64,000 nucleotides of DNA from Arthrobacter sp. PAMC25284 (GCF_019443425.1 NZ_CP080382.1:3782001-3846000), one strand, 5' to 3'. Positions 1-9,212 are shown, counted from the stretch's first letter. The notes: generated by a model not told the origin, from the letters alone. Numbers and translations: made by a program.

Positions 1-1
1 C

Positions 2-853
2 GCAGATCAGCGGGCCGCAGGACTTGAACATGCCCAGCGGGCCATCCGGGAGAACAAGTGCGTGGTGCTTCCCACGGACACGGTGTACGGGATCGGAGCC
101 GACGCGTTTTCGCCCCTCGCCGTGACCTTGCTGCTGGCAGCCAAAGGCCGTGGCCGGAAGATGCCGCCGCCGGTGCTGATTCCGCGGCTCAACGCCCTTG
201 ACGGCCTGGCCACCGATGTTCCGGCGGACGCACGGCTGCTGGCCGAGGCCTTTTGGCCGGGCGGCCTGACCCTCATCCTGCATTCCCAGCCCTCGCTGGA
301 CTGGGACCTCGGCGACACCAAAGGCACCGTCGCGCTGCGAATCCCCGCCGACGAGCTCGCGCAGGACCTTTTGACGCTCACCGGGCCGCTGGCGGTTTCT
401 TCAGCCAACCGCACGGGCCAGGCCGCCGCGCAGACTGCCGCCGAGGCGGAAGGCCAGTTGGCGGAATCCGTGGAAGTCTACCTCGAGGCCGGACTCCGGC
501 CCGCCGACGGCGCCGAAGCGCTGCCGTCCACCATCGTCGATGCCACCGCCGTGCCGCTGCGCGTGGTCCGGCCGGGGTCGATCAGCCTCGAGCGCCTGCG
601 TGCCGTGGTTCCGGGACTGGTTGACGTCGACGGCAACGGTCCCGACGCCGACGCAGACGCCGTCGGCACGGGTACTGCCGCTGCCCCCGATATCGAAAGC
701 GATGCCAACGCCGGCGCTGACGTCGACAGCGATGCCGACGCCGTCAGCACGGGTGCTGCCGCTGCCCTCGATATCGAAAGCGATGCCGACGCCGGCGCTG
801 ACAACGCGGGTGGTGACGGCCCGGACATTCACGCAGGACCCGGCACGGCATGA
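2..853 (+). CDS. sua5: L-threonylcarbamoyladenylate synthase (Sua5/YciO/YrdC), 5' partial
   Basis: Makes threonylcarbamoyl-AMP for the t6A37 modification of ANN-decoding tRNAs. The frame is open from the window edge and already reads GLEHAQRAIREN before the family hallmark VVLPTDTVYGIGADAF, so the GTG at 62 is internal and the true start lies upstream. The KxR-type nucleotide site appears as KGRGRKMPPPVLI, and VAVSSANRTG-like sequence (LAVSSANRTGQ) follows. After the catalytic core (to about base 630) comes a 70-residue Asp/Ala-rich tail built on an 81-bp tandem duplication; it is not part of the YrdC domain. Stop overlaps the next start (ATGA), so it is translationally coupled to the WecG-type gene. 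In actinobacteria prmC usually precedes it and wecA/atp genes follow. Confidence 0.93.
   Translation, partial: ADQRAAGLEHAQRAIRENKCVVLPTDTVYGIGADAFSPLAVTLLLAAKGRGRKMPPPVLIPRLNALDGLATDVPADARLLAEAFWPGGLTLILHSQPSLDWDLGDTKGTVALRIPADELAQDLLTLTGPLAVSSANRTGQAAAQTAAEAEGQLAESVEVYLEAGLRPADGAEALPSTIVDATAVPLRVVRPGSISLERLRAVVPGLVDVDGNGPDADADAVGTGTAAAPDIESDANAGADVDSDADAVSTGAAAALDIESDADAGADNAGGDGPDIHAGPGTA
659..802 (+). repeat. 81-bp imperfect tandem repeat coding an acidic tail
   Basis: The block starting at 659 is repeated at 740 (period 81 bp, 27 codons); the second copy is cut off at 802. Each copy encodes an AVxTGxAAAxDIESDAxAGAD module. The repeat keeps frame and lies wholly inside the C-terminal tail of sua5. 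No function is known. Confidence 0.85.
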
Positions 854-1611
854 TGCCGGCCCGCCAGCGCGTCCCCGTGCTCGATGTCGACGCGACGCCC
901 CTGACGGTTCCCGAACTGACCGATGTCCTCAACAGCTTCATTGCCGAGGGCGGCACCAGGACCGTGGTGGGGCACAACCTGCACAGCGTTACCCTGCTGC
1001 ACTCGGATCCGGACTTCCGGTCCTTTTACGAGCAAAGCGATGTTGTCCTGATCGACGGTGCGCCGGTCCTCTGGTTCTGGGCCACGGCGCCGAACAAGGC
1101 GACCGGGCGTGCACCCGCCATGGACTACCGGCTGGGTTCGACCGACTGGATCCCGGCACTTGCCGACGTCCGGGGGCTGGAACGCATCGCGGTACTCGGC
1201 GCGGGCAGTGCCGCCAACGCCGGAGCCGCCGCCCGGCTCCGGGAGATCGTACCCGGGGCGCAGGTGCACGGAATGCCCGGCGACGACTGGAACCACGAGG
1301 TCGAAGAACGGGCTGCGGCCTGGCTCGCAGGACTGCGGCCCCAGCTGGTGCTGCTGGGTCTGGGGATGCCGCTGCAGGAAAAAGTGCTGCTCCGCCGGCT
1401 TACCGCACTTCCCCCGGCGGTCTACTGCACCGTGGGCGGCGCGATTGATCAGCTCGCCGGAGTCCAGAAACTGGCGCCGCGCTGGATCGGGCGGCTGGGC
1501 CTGGAATGGGCATGGCGGCTCCTTCTGCACCCGCGCCGCGTCGGCTACCGCGTTTTCGGCGAACCGTGGGTCCTGCTCGGGCTGCTGCTGCGCCGTCGCT
1601 TCCGCCGCTAG
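850..1611 (+). CDS. WecG/TagA/CpsF family glycosyltransferase
   Basis: Family GT26 enzyme, expected to add an N-acetylhexosaminuronate or N-acetylmannosamine-type residue to a GlcNAc-diphospho-undecaprenol acceptor at the inner membrane face, the second step of a teichoic-acid-like or other cell-surface polymer. 253 residues, normal length. Visible signatures are GHNLHSV near residue 41, LIDGAPVLWFW around 67-77 with the catalytic-type Asp at about 69, LVLLGLGMPLQEK, and the C-terminal GLEWAWRLLLHPRR region that anchors these enzymes to the membrane. ATG overlaps the sua5 stop; a second ATG follows at once. The acceptor would be made by the WecA-type enzyme at 2816. The sugar donor cannot be told from sequence. 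Confidence 0.88.
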   Translation: MMPARQRVPVLDVDATPLTVPELTDVLNSFIAEGGTRTVVGHNLHSVTLLHSDPDFRSFYEQSDVVLIDGAPVLWFWATAPNKATGRAPAMDYRLGSTDWIPALADVRGLERIAVLGAGSAANAGAAARLREIVPGAQVHGMPGDDWNHEVEERAAAWLAGLRPQLVLLGLGMPLQEKVLLRRLTALPPAVYCTVGGAIDQLAGVQKLAPRWIGRLGLEWAWRLLLHPRRVGYRVFGEPWVLLGLLLRRRFRR

Positions 1612-1621
1612 GTTCCGCCAG

Positions 1622-2518
1622 CTAGAACTTCTGGTCCTTCAGCGGCCCGAAACCCTTGCCCCGGAGCCCGGTGGAAAAGGCCTGGAACCAGCTGGCCAGG
1701 CCGCGGAAATCGCCACGGCGCAGGAAATATCCGAGGTAACCGCCGACGTCGGCCACGAAGGACTTAACGCGGAAGTGGCGCCGGATCATGTAGCCGCGGT
1801 TCCGGTAGTAGAAGTACCGCTTGAACGCGGAGTCCGGAACAATCACGTGCCACCGGGCCCCGAAGACGTGCTTGGTTTCGGAAAAAGCGTGCGGGTGCGT
1901 GATGGCGGCCGTGGTGACAGTCCCGAATCGGATCCCGGCCTTCCGGAGCCTGAGCGTAAAGTCGACCTCGTCGCCGCGGATGAAGAGCCGCATGTCCGGC
2001 AGCCCGACCTTAAAGAATACATCGGAGCGGATGAGGGCGCCGTTGAAGAAGTGGCCGTCGTTGGGCAGGAAACCGACCTTCTCCAGCGCGGCCCGCTCGT
2101 GCGTGACTTTGCCGTCCAGCCGGAAAAAGAAGGAGAGCCGGTCCGGATGTCCGGGCGCCACAACGAGCGGCACGACTGCGTCCAGGCCGCGGGCTTCAGC
2201 CTCGCGGAGCAGCGTGGCGAGGCATTCGGGGTCGGCCGGTTCGGCGTCGTCGTCCATCATCCAGATCCAGTCAGCGCCGCTGGCCACGGCCTTCAGGATC
2301 GCCAGCGAAAAACCTCCCGCGCCGCCCAGATTTGCCTCGGACCGGACGTAGTCCACATTGGGGTGCCGGTCGGCGACGTCCTTGGCCGGCACGGTGCCGC
2401 TGTCCACGAGGCAAATCGAACGGACTTTTGCGCTCTGGTTGTTGATGGCGTCCAGCAGGACCGCCAGCTCCCTGGGACGGTCAAACGTCACGGCAGCAAC
2501 TGCAACCGGCAGGGTCAT
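1622..2518 (-). CDS. Family 2 glycosyltransferase (GlfT1/rhamnosyltransferase-like)
   Basis: 298-residue GT-A fold inverting glycosyltransferase, probably acting on a lipid-linked cell-wall glycan. Seen: N-terminal VAAVTFDRP, the loop LGGAGGF near 64-70, and the metal-binding triad DDD at about 89-91 in WIWMMDDDAEP. A later RGDEVDFTLRLRKAG segment is typical of galactofuranosyl- and rhamnosyl-transferases. ATG at 2518 is chosen because AAAGGA lies about 8 bases upstream; in-frame codons further upstream lack both a site and similarity. It converges on the WecG-type gene with a 10-base gap. Placing it between wecG- and wecA-type genes suggests one glycopolymer pathway. Exact sugar unknown. Confidence 0.85.
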   Translation of the reverse strand: MTLPVAVAAVTFDRPRELAVLLDAINNQSAKVRSICLVDSGTVPAKDVADRHPNVDYVRSEANLGGAGGFSLAILKAVASGADWIWMMDDDAEPADPECLATLLREAEARGLDAVVPLVVAPGHPDRLSFFFRLDGKVTHERAALEKVGFLPNDGHFFNGALIRSDVFFKVGLPDMRLFIRGDEVDFTLRLRKAGIRFGTVTTAAITHPHAFSETKHVFGARWHVIVPDSAFKRYFYYRNRGYMIRRHFRVKSFVADVGGYLGYFLRRGDFRGLASWFQAFSTGLRGKGFGPLKDQKF

Positions 2519-2815
2519 CACGGGGGTCCTTTCAGCACGGCCGGCGGCGCGTTTCCCGCCGACAATGGGCCGTGTGACGCGAAGACAGGTGGCCGTTGGC
2601 ATTAGTATCTTGACTAGAGTCCACTGTAATACAGCCCTGTCAGGCACTATGCACTGCCTGCCCTGTGCACGGCGACGGAGAAGTTTCATTTATCGAGCGA
2701 CAGTTCCACAGTCCTTCGCATCACCTCGAAATCCCCACCTGAAGCGCAGCCTGAGGCTGGCCCGGGTGCGGCGGGGTGCTGCCTGCGCTGACGCCGCCGG
2801 GACGGTGTTGTCCGC
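2519..2815. other. Divergent intergenic region between the GT2 gene and wecA
   Basis: About 300 bases with no gene. It must hold the promoters of both flanking genes. A TACTAAT box on the reverse strand (2602-2608) is a possible -10 for the glycosyltransferase, but no convincing -35 accompanies it. The wecA side is GC-rich with only a weak GGGACGG site before the ATG. I see no strong inverted repeat. Confidence 0.4.
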
Positions 2816-3940
2816 ATGATCATGTATTTGCTCATGATGCTGACCGCGGCAATCGTCAGCTACGGGGCGACGTGGGGTGCCCGCTTCGCAGGCAACAGGC
2901 TGGGGCTGTTCCAGCCGATCCGCAGCCGCGACATGCATTCGACCCCTGTCTCCAGGCTTGGCGGACTGGGAATCTTCTCCGGAGTCCTCGTCGCGCTGGT
3001 CGTTGCCAGTAACTCCTTCTTCGTCAAGGACATCTTCCGCAACAATGATGCCCCGTGGGGGATCCTTGCGGGGGCCGGCGTGATCGTCCTCGTGGGTGTC
3101 GCCGATGACTTGGTGGACCTGCGATGGTGGGTCAAACTGATCGGCCAGAGCGTGGCAGCCCTCGTGGTGGCCGTATGGGGTGTGCGGATGACCATCATCC
3201 CGTTCGTCACAGAGTCCATCCCGCTCGAGTCCGAGATGCTGCAGATCATCGTGACGGCCGGGCTGATCGTGACCACCATGAACGCATTCAACTTCATCGA
3301 CGGACTCGATGGGCTGGCCGCCGGCGTGGCCATCATTGGGGGAGTGGCGTTCTTCCTCACCGCCTACTGGGTGCACCGGAACGCTCCGCTGACGGATTTC
3401 TCCGACCTGGCGACACTACTGACCGCGGTGCTGGTGGGAAGCTGCGTCGGCTTCCTGCCGCACAACTGGTTCCCGTCCAAGATCTTTATGGGCGATTCCG
3501 GGGCCATGCTGATTGGCCTGCTGATGGCATCCGCCGCCGTTGTCTCCACCGGCCAGATCACGTCCGGTCTCTACGACCGCGCCAATGGTATTCCCACGAT
3601 CATCCCCATCCTTTTGCCCTTCGCAGTGCTCTTCCTGCCGTTGCTCGACCTGGGCCTGTCCGTGATCCGCCGGACGGCCCGCGGACGTTCGCCGTGGTCC
3701 GCAGACCGCGGCCACCTGCACCACAAACTCCTGGACATCGGTTACTCGCACCGGGGAGCCGTGGTGCTGATGTACCTCTGGACCTGCATCCTGGCGTTCG
3801 GCGGCCTGGCATTCGCGATCTTCCCATGGCCGGTGATCCTCGCCATCGACCTGGCGGCGACGGCGGTGATGGCGGTCGTCACGGCGTGGCCGTACCTGCG
3901 CCAGCGCAGGCCCGGGCGGACGGCGGGAATGCCGGAGTGA
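2816..3940 (+). CDS. wecA: Undecaprenyl-phosphate GlcNAc-1-phosphate transferase (WecA/TagO family)
   Basis: Polytopic membrane enzyme of the MraY/WecA family that transfers sugar-1-phosphate from a UDP-sugar to undecaprenyl (or decaprenyl) phosphate, the first step of surface glycan assembly. 374 residues with about 10-11 hydrophobic segments. Signature sites are present: PIRSRDMHSTPVSRLGG near the N-terminus, the Mg-binding DDLVDL near residue 92, NAFNFIDGLDGLA, GDSGAMLIG, and HLHHKLLDIGYSHR, matching the HxHHxxxxxG-type substrate motif of polyprenyl-phosphate GlcNAc transferases rather than MraY. Starts ATGATCATG; 2816 or 2822 are both possible. Located just upstream of the atp operon, as in many actinobacteria. 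Confidence 0.92.
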   Translation: MIMYLLMMLTAAIVSYGATWGARFAGNRLGLFQPIRSRDMHSTPVSRLGGLGIFSGVLVALVVASNSFFVKDIFRNNDAPWGILAGAGVIVLVGVADDLVDLRWWVKLIGQSVAALVVAVWGVRMTIIPFVTESIPLESEMLQIIVTAGLIVTTMNAFNFIDGLDGLAAGVAIIGGVAFFLTAYWVHRNAPLTDFSDLATLLTAVLVGSCVGFLPHNWFPSKIFMGDSGAMLIGLLMASAAVVSTGQITSGLYDRANGIPTIIPILLPFAVLFLPLLDLGLSVIRRTARGRSPWSADRGHLHHKLLDIGYSHRGAVVLMYLWTCILAFGGLAFAIFPWPVILAIDLAATAVMAVVTAWPYLRQRRPGRTAGMPE

Positions 3941-3983
3941 TTGCCGGACCGGACGGTTTCCTTCCGCCCGACACACTTTTCCG

Positions 3984-4007
3984 TATAGTTTCTATCTGCT
4001 GTAGAAT
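3984..4007 (+). promoter_or_regulatory. Candidate atp operon promoter region (-10 boxes)
   Basis: In the 127-base gap between wecA and atpI this AT-rich stretch has two -10-like hexamers, TATAGT at 3984-3989 and TAGAAT at 4002-4007. Neither has a clear TTGACA-type -35. It is the only AT-rich promoter-like segment before the ATP synthase genes, so the operon probably starts here. Confidence 0.45.
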
Positions 4008-4067
4008 TCAGGGGCGGTCTTCAGCCCGCCTTGTCGACCAGCACCCACCCGCGACGATTGGGATCTT

Positions 4068-4553
4068 ATGACCTCCAACGCCGATCCCGGACCCGCGTCC
4101 GGCGCCGGACCCGTTGGTGTTTCAGGTCCCACGACGTCATTGTGGCTGCGGTTGCTGGCTTTGAGTTCGGCCGCATCCGGCTGCGCCCTCGTGCTGACCG
4201 GCATTGCGGCTTTTGTCATCAACGGCGGCGCCGGCCTGTGGTCGTCCGTCCTCGGCGGAGTCCTCGTGATGGTGTTCTTCGCCATCAGCCTGGCGGTCGG
4301 GCATATCGTTGGCCGCAACAACCCCTCCGGTGCGATCGGCGTCTTCGTCGCGACCTATTTCATTAAGGTCGTCGGGTTCGCCGTCGTACTTCTCGTCATC
4401 GGGGCTCCGGACTGGCTGCAGCCGCGCTGGTTCGTCATCGGTGCCGTCGTGACCGTAGTGTCATGGCAGGCCGCCGAGATCTATGGCTTCAGCAAAGCCC
4501 GCCTTCAGATTTACAACGACCCCCAACCCCCGGAAGACGGCAGCAATGCGTAG
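4068..4553 (+). CDS. atpI: AtpI-like membrane protein, first gene of the atp operon
   Basis: 161-residue integral membrane protein with four hydrophobic helices (about 25-45, 52-75, 86-106, 113-133) after a Gly/Pro-rich polar N-terminus. Position directly before the small membrane protein and atpB, and overall layout, match the actinobacterial ATP synthase I family, thought to help assemble the c-ring or supply Mg2+; it is not a structural subunit. The start is preceded by GGGATCTT, a weak site. Its stop lies just inside an alternative start of the next gene, so the two are tightly linked. Sequence similarity within this family is low, so the function rests on context. Confidence 0.75.
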   Translation: MTSNADPGPASGAGPVGVSGPTTSLWLRLLALSSAASGCALVLTGIAAFVINGGAGLWSSVLGGVLVMVFFAISLAVGHIVGRNNPSGAIGVFVATYFIKVVGFAVVLLVIGAPDWLQPRWFVIGAVVTVVSWQAAEIYGFSKARLQIYNDPQPPEDGSNA

Positions 4554-4575
4554 CCGCAAAACAGGACGAAAGACC

Positions 4576-4872
4576 ATGCCCGACAACGCCAAAACGACGA
4601 CTGGCGCCCCCGGTGTATCCGCGGACAGCAACGACGGCGGATACAACGCCGGGATCGCCGTCTTCAGCTATATTGTTGGCGGAATCGTGGTCTGGAGTTT
4701 GATAGGGTGGGGTCTGGATAATCTGTGGGGAACCCGCTGGATTGTGCTCGCAGGCGCTCTGCTTGGAGCTGCCGGAGGGTTCTATCTTTCTCATATGCAC
4801 GGCCTCACCTCAGCTGTATTACGGGGTGGGGATGACTCTGCACGTGGCCCGTCCAAGGACGAGGAACAGTAA
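4576..4872 (+). CDS. Small AtpZ/AtpI-type membrane protein
   Basis: 98 residues with two predicted helices (VFSYIVGGIVVWSLIGWGL and IVLAGALLGAAGGFYLS) joined by DNLWGTRW, a pattern typical of the short ATP-synthase gene 1 proteins found before atpB. Polar ends carry acidic and Lys-rich residues. ATG 4576 is preferred, with AGGACGAAAG upstream; ATG 4546 overlaps atpI and has GGAAGACGG, so it is also possible. Likely an assembly helper or Mg/Ca channel component of the ATP synthase, inferred from position and topology. Confidence 0.72.
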   Translation: MPDNAKTTTGAPGVSADSNDGGYNAGIAVFSYIVGGIVVWSLIGWGLDNLWGTRWIVLAGALLGAAGGFYLSHMHGLTSAVLRGGDDSARGPSKDEEQ

Positions 4873-4963
4873 TGCCGAATAATTTCACACGGGGAGTGCC
4901 AGACAGCAATGTCGCCGCTGCCCGACCAACGCCCAATGACGGACACTGCAGAGAGGAAACGCG

Positions 4964-5764
4964 TTGATCGCGCTTGCGCTCCCGGCCCAAGAATCAGGAC
5001 CCTTCACGCCTCCTGGAATCGAAGAAATGCACCTGCCGGCTATCCTGCCCTGGGGTGCGGCCGAAGGATTCTCCAAGCAGATGCTGCTGGTAATCCTCTC
5101 GGTTGTCATAATCGCCACATTCTTTATCCTGGCTGCGCGTAAGCGCCAGCTCGTTCCCGGCAAGCTGCAGTTCGCAGGCGAAATGGCCTACGGCTTTGTA
5201 CGGAACAGCATTGCCAAGGACATTATCGGCGGCAAAGACTTTATGAAGTACGTCCCGCTGCTGTTCAGCCTCTTCTTCTTCATCCTGGTGAACAACATCT
5301 ACGGGGCCATCCCGGTAATCCAGCTCCCGAGCTTCTCCCATGTGGGCGGCGCCTACGTGCTGGCAGGGATTGTCTACTTCACCTGGATTGCCATTGGCAT
5401 CAAGAAGAACGGCCTCAAATACTTCAAGCTGGCCACCGTGCCCTCCGGAGTTCCGTTCTACATCCTCCCGATCGTTGTTCCGATTGAGATCATCTCGAAC
5501 TTCCTGGTCCGCCCGGTCACGCACAGCCTCCGTCTGTTCGCCACCATGCTGGCAGGCCACCTGATCGTGATGCTTGCCGGTTCCGGCATCGAGTACCTGA
5601 TCATGCAGGAAAACATTTTCCTGAAGGGCACCTCGGTGCTCGTCCTGGTCGGCGCCATCGCGATGTACATGCTGGAAGCGCTGATCATGGCGCTGCAGGC
5701 GTACGTTTTCACCCTGCTGACCGCCATCTACATTGAAGGCGCTCTGCACGCGGACAGCCACTAG
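4964..5764 (+). CDS. atpB: ATP synthase Fo subunit a
   Basis: Forms the two proton half-channels beside the c-ring. 266 residues with five to six helices. The essential stator arginine is R190 in SLRLFATMLAGH (the usual GNM triplet is ATM here), and the last helix reads LEALIMALQAYVFTLL, the conserved glutamine-containing motif. It starts with TTG, supported by GAGAGGAAA 5 bases upstream; no ATG or GTG in frame fits better. Followed by a 78-base gap before atpE. Confidence 0.96.
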   Translation: MIALALPAQESGPFTPPGIEEMHLPAILPWGAAEGFSKQMLLVILSVVIIATFFILAARKRQLVPGKLQFAGEMAYGFVRNSIAKDIIGGKDFMKYVPLLFSLFFFILVNNIYGAIPVIQLPSFSHVGGAYVLAGIVYFTWIAIGIKKNGLKYFKLATVPSGVPFYILPIVVPIEIISNFLVRPVTHSLRLFATMLAGHLIVMLAGSGIEYLIMQENIFLKGTSVLVLVGAIAMYMLEALIMALQAYVFTLLTAIYIEGALHADSH

Positions 5765-5842
5765 GCTCCCACAATCTTCCCCTAGCGGGGATGAAGTACA
5801 CCAAACAACCTGCCACAAAGATGGCATCTTGAAAGGAAAAAA

Positions 5843-6046
5843 ATGGAAGGCAATCTCAACCTCGTAGGTTACGGTCTGTCCGCAATCGGCGGTGGTATCG
5901 GTGTTGGTCTCGTGTTCGCCGCTTACATCAACGGCGTTGCACGTCAGCCGGAAGCACAGCGTGTGCTGCAGCCGATCGCATTCCTCGGCCTCGCGCTGAC
6001 TGAAGCTCTCGCCATCCTCGGCCTGGTCTTCGCTTTCGTTCTCTAG
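5843..6046 (+). CDS. atpE: ATP synthase Fo subunit c
   Basis: 67-residue hairpin proteolipid that forms the rotor ring. Two helices flank the polar RQPE loop (residues 34-37), and the proton-carrying carboxylate is E54 in [11 protein letters not shown]. No Na+-binding ligand set (Gln in helix 1 with a Ser/Thr beside the Glu as ES/ET) is evident, so it should be H+-coupled. A strong site (GAAAGGAAAAAA) precedes the ATG. Just upstream AAGATGGCATCTT can fold on itself, next to the ribosome-binding site; atpE needs more translation than its neighbours, so this may matter. Confidence 0.97.
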   Translation: MEGNLNLVGYGLSAIGGGIGVGLVFAAYINGVARQPEAQRVLQPIAFLGLALTEALAILGLVFAFVL

Positions 6047-6103
6047 TCTGAGCTTCAGAACCAAGCGAACATCCAGAACCGAGTAGATAAGGACGGGTGA
6101 ATT

Positions 6104-6652
6104 ATGAATCAAGCGATCATCTCAGCCGCCGTTGAGGGCCAGAGCCCGCTCGTTCCCAACGTCTGGGAAATGGGCGTAGTCCTCGTCGGCTTCGCTGTCC
6201 TCATGTACATCGTGGTCAAGTACATTGTCCCGATGTTCGAGAAGACTTTTGCGGAGCGCGCCGAGGCCATCGAAGGCGGCATTGCCAAGGCTGAAAAGGC
6301 CCAGGCAGAAGCATCCGCCGCCCTCGAAGAGTACAAGCAGCAGCTCACCGATGCACGCGCCGAGGCCAACCGGATCCGCGAGGAAGCCCGCGCCGAAGGC
6401 GCTCAGATCCTCGCGGACCTGAAGGAAAAAGCCGGTGCAGAGTCTGCCCGTATTACGGCCCAGGCCCATGCGGCGATCGAGTCCGAGCGAAAGGCGGCCG
6501 TTGTGTCGCTGCGCGCGGAGGTCGGCACGCTTGCTACGACGCTTGCAGGACGCATCGTTGGCGAGGCATTGACCGACGACGCACGTTCGGCCCGTGTTGT
6601 GGACCGCTTCCTTGCAGATCTGGAGAACCAGAACGCAGGTGCAGCTAAGTAA
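6104..6652 (+). CDS. atpF: ATP synthase Fo subunit b
   Basis: 182-residue peripheral stalk subunit: one N-terminal helix (about 24-46, VVLVGFAVLMYIVVKYIVPMF) followed by a long charged, Ala-rich helix that forms the dimeric stator. The ATG has AAGGACGGGTG upstream. Its stop overlaps the atpH start (TAATG). Single copy and of normal length, unlike the b-delta fusion of mycobacteria. Confidence 0.95.
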   Translation: MNQAIISAAVEGQSPLVPNVWEMGVVLVGFAVLMYIVVKYIVPMFEKTFAERAEAIEGGIAKAEKAQAEASAALEEYKQQLTDARAEANRIREEARAEGAQILADLKEKAGAESARITAQAHAAIESERKAAVVSLRAEVGTLATTLAGRIVGEALTDDARSARVVDRFLADLENQNAGAAK

Positions 6653-7476
6653 TGGCAGGTGTATCGAGCGAATCGCTGACCGCGGCGCTGGCTGCGCTGG
6701 AAGCCAAGCTTCCCACCGCATCGCTGCAGTTGGCTAAGGAACTCTTCGGAATCCTGGGAACAGTGGACAGCTCGGCTGGCTTGCGCCGTGCCCTGACTGA
6801 CCCGTCCCGCAACGGTGACGAAAAGTCAGCGCTGGTCAAGCAGCTTATCGGCGGGAAAGTTTCCGCCGAAGCTGTGGAAATCACGAGCGGATTGGCCGGC
6901 TCACGCTGGGCATCGGCCCGGGATATCGGCGATGCACTCGAGACTCTTGCCGCTTCGGTGGTAATTGCCGTTGCCGAGAACAAATCGGCCGCCTCTGCCT
7001 CGGGGCTTAGCGGACTGGAAGCGCTGGAGAACGATTTGTTCGCCTTCAACCAGACCGTCGAGTCAAGCCACGAGATCCAGCGTGCCTTGTCCGAGCCGCA
7101 AGCGAGCCCGGCGGCCAAAATCGCCCTCGCCGAAAAACTCGTACCCGGTGCCAGCGCCGAAGCGAAAGTCCTGATCGGACAGGCTGTTTCTCAGCCCCGT
7201 GGGCTGAGGGTCACCAGGCTGGTCGGTCGTTTCGCCGAGCTTGCAGCCCAGCGCCAGCAGCGCTGGATTGCGACGGTCAGCGTTACCCGTCCGCTGACGG
7301 CGACGCAAACCAGCCGACTGCAGGCAGCGCTTGACGAGCTGTACGGGCGCGAGCTCAAGATTAACTCGACCGTTGACCCGGCCCTTATCGGTGGAATCCG
7401 GGTCCAGGTTGGCGACGAAGTGGTTGACGCTTCGGTCCTCGCCCGTCTGGGCCAGCTCCAGCGTCAGCTTGCCTAA
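6652..7476 (+). CDS. atpH: ATP synthase F1 subunit delta
   Basis: Links the peripheral stalk to the top of F1. 274 residues, longer than the roughly 180 of E. coli but normal for actinobacteria, which carry extra sequence between the N-terminal helical bundle and the C-terminal domain. The C-terminus has the expected VTVTRPLT-type strand (ATVSVTRPLTATQ) and the terminal IGGIRVQVGDEVVDASVLARL motif. Start overlaps atpF by one base, so it is translationally coupled. Confidence 0.94.
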   Translation: MAGVSSESLTAALAALEAKLPTASLQLAKELFGILGTVDSSAGLRRALTDPSRNGDEKSALVKQLIGGKVSAEAVEITSGLAGSRWASARDIGDALETLAASVVIAVAENKSAASASGLSGLEALENDLFAFNQTVESSHEIQRALSEPQASPAAKIALAEKLVPGASAEAKVLIGQAVSQPRGLRVTRLVGRFAELAAQRQQRWIATVSVTRPLTATQTSRLQAALDELYGRELKINSTVDPALIGGIRVQVGDEVVDASVLARLGQLQRQLA

Positions 7477-7563
7477 CCAGCCGGACAAGCACAACTTAAC
7501 GAAACGAAACCCCGGTCATCGTGAGCAACGATGATCACGAAAACAGGAGAGCAGGGACTGCAG

Positions 7564-9201
7564 ATGGCCGAATTGACCATCAACGCCGACGACGTCCGTA
7601 ATGCGTTGAACGAGTTCGCGGCGTCCTACGAACCCGGAAACGCCGAGCGCGTAGAGGTTGGCCGTGTAACGACCGCAGGTGACGGCATCGCCCGTGTTGA
7701 GGGCCTACCCTCGGTCATGGCGAACGAGCTGCTTCGCTTTGAAGACGGCACCCTGGGCCTGGCCCAGAACCTCGACGTCCGCGAGATCGGTGTCATCATC
7801 CTCGGTGACTTCACCGGCATCGAAGAAGGCCAGGAAGTCCACCGCACCGGACAGGTTCTCTCTGTCCCGGTGGGCGACGCCTTCCTTGGCCGTGTTGTTG
7901 ACCCGCTGGGCCAGCCCATCGATGACCTCGGCGAGATCAAGGCCGAGACCACCCGGGCACTGGAACTTCAGGCGCCCGGCGTGACCCAGCGCAAATCGGT
8001 TCACGAGCCGATGCAGACCGGTCTGAAGGCTATTGACGCCATGATCCCGATCGGCCGCGGCCAGCGCCAGCTGATCATCGGTGACCGCCAGACCGGCAAG
8101 TCGGCAATCGCCATCGACACGATCATCAACCAGAAGGCCAACTGGGCTTCCGGGGACACCACGAAGCAGGTGCGCTGCATCTACGTGGCCATCGGCCAGA
8201 AGGCATCCACGATCGCTGCCGTCCGCCAGACCCTGGAGGACAACGGCGCCCTGGAGTACACCACCATCGTGGCTTCCCCGGCGTCAGACCCCGCAGGCTT
8301 CAAGTACTTGGCACCGTACGCCGGTTCGGCCATCGGCCAGCACTGGATGTACGGCGGCAAGCACGTCCTCATCGTCTTCGATGACCTCTCCAAGCAGGCT
8401 GAGGCCTACCGTGCAGTATCGCTGCTGCTCCGCCGCCCGCCGGGACGCGAAGCCTACCCGGGCGACGTTTTCTACTTGCACTCCCGTCTACTCGAACGTT
8501 GTGCCAAGCTCTCCGACGAGCTCGGTGCCGGTTCGATGACCGGTCTGCCGCTCATCGAGACCAAGGCAAACGATGTTTCCGCCTACATCCCGACGAACGT
8601 GATCTCCATTACCGATGGCCAGATCTTCCTGCAGTCGGACCTCTTCAACGCCAACCAGCGTCCGGCCGTCGACGTGGGTGTCTCCGTCTCCCGCGTGGGT
8701 GGTGCTGCCCAGGTCAAGTCCATGAAGAAGGTCTCCGGTACTTTGAAGCTGGAACTGGCCCAGTACCGCGATATGCAGGCGTTCGCGATGTTCGCGTCGG
8801 ACCTCGACGCCGCATCGCGCCAGCAGCTCACCCGTGGCGCCCGCCTGATGGAACTGCTCAAGCAGGGCCAGTACTCGCCGTTCCCGGTTGAGGACCAGGT
8901 CGTCTCCATCTGGGCCGGCACCAACGGCCACCTCGACGACGTTCCGGTTGAGGACATCAACCGCTTCGAAACAGAGTTCCTGGAGCACCTCAAGCACAAG
9001 TCCTCCATCCTGACCACGCTGGCACAGACCAACGTGATGAGCGATGACACCGCTGAAGCACTGAAGACCGCGATCGTGGACTTCAAAAAGGGCTTCTTCG
9101 GCGAGGGCGACAGCTACCTGGTAGGTGCGGGGCACGAAGAGCACGCCGCCATCGACGAGGCTCAGGTCGACCAGGAAAAAATCGTCAAGCAGAAGCGCTA
9201 G
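7564..9201 (+). CDS. atpA: ATP synthase F1 subunit alpha
   Basis: 545-residue non-catalytic nucleotide-binding subunit of the F1 hexamer. P-loop GDRQTGKS at about 173-180, and the alpha signature [14 protein letters not shown] is present. ATG 7564 starts the conserved [11 protein letters not shown] and has AGGGA 7 bases upstream; the in-frame ATG at 7531 has no site and adds an unconserved leader. Followed by a strong hairpin in the gap before atpG. Confidence 0.97.
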   Translation: MAELTINADDVRNALNEFAASYEPGNAERVEVGRVTTAGDGIARVEGLPSVMANELLRFEDGTLGLAQNLDVREIGVIILGDFTGIEEGQEVHRTGQVLSVPVGDAFLGRVVDPLGQPIDDLGEIKAETTRALELQAPGVTQRKSVHEPMQTGLKAIDAMIPIGRGQRQLIIGDRQTGKSAIAIDTIINQKANWASGDTTKQVRCIYVAIGQKASTIAAVRQTLEDNGALEYTTIVASPASDPAGFKYLAPYAGSAIGQHWMYGGKHVLIVFDDLSKQAEAYRAVSLLLRRPPGREAYPGDVFYLHSRLLERCAKLSDELGAGSMTGLPLIETKANDVSAYIPTNVISITDGQIFLQSDLFNANQRPAVDVGVSVSRVGGAAQVKSMKKVSGTLKLELAQYRDMQAFAMFASDLDAASRQQLTRGARLMELLKQGQYSPFPVEDQVVSIWAGTNGHLDDVPVEDINRFETEFLEHLKHKSSILTTLAQTNVMSDDTAEALKTAIVDFKKGFFGEGDSYLVGAGHEEHAAIDEAQVDQEKIVKQKR

Positions 9202-9212
9202 TTTCGCTGGCA

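Noticed and set aside
1058..2605. 515-codon forward frame
   Set aside because: Crosses the convergent junction and is antisense to the glycosyltransferase.
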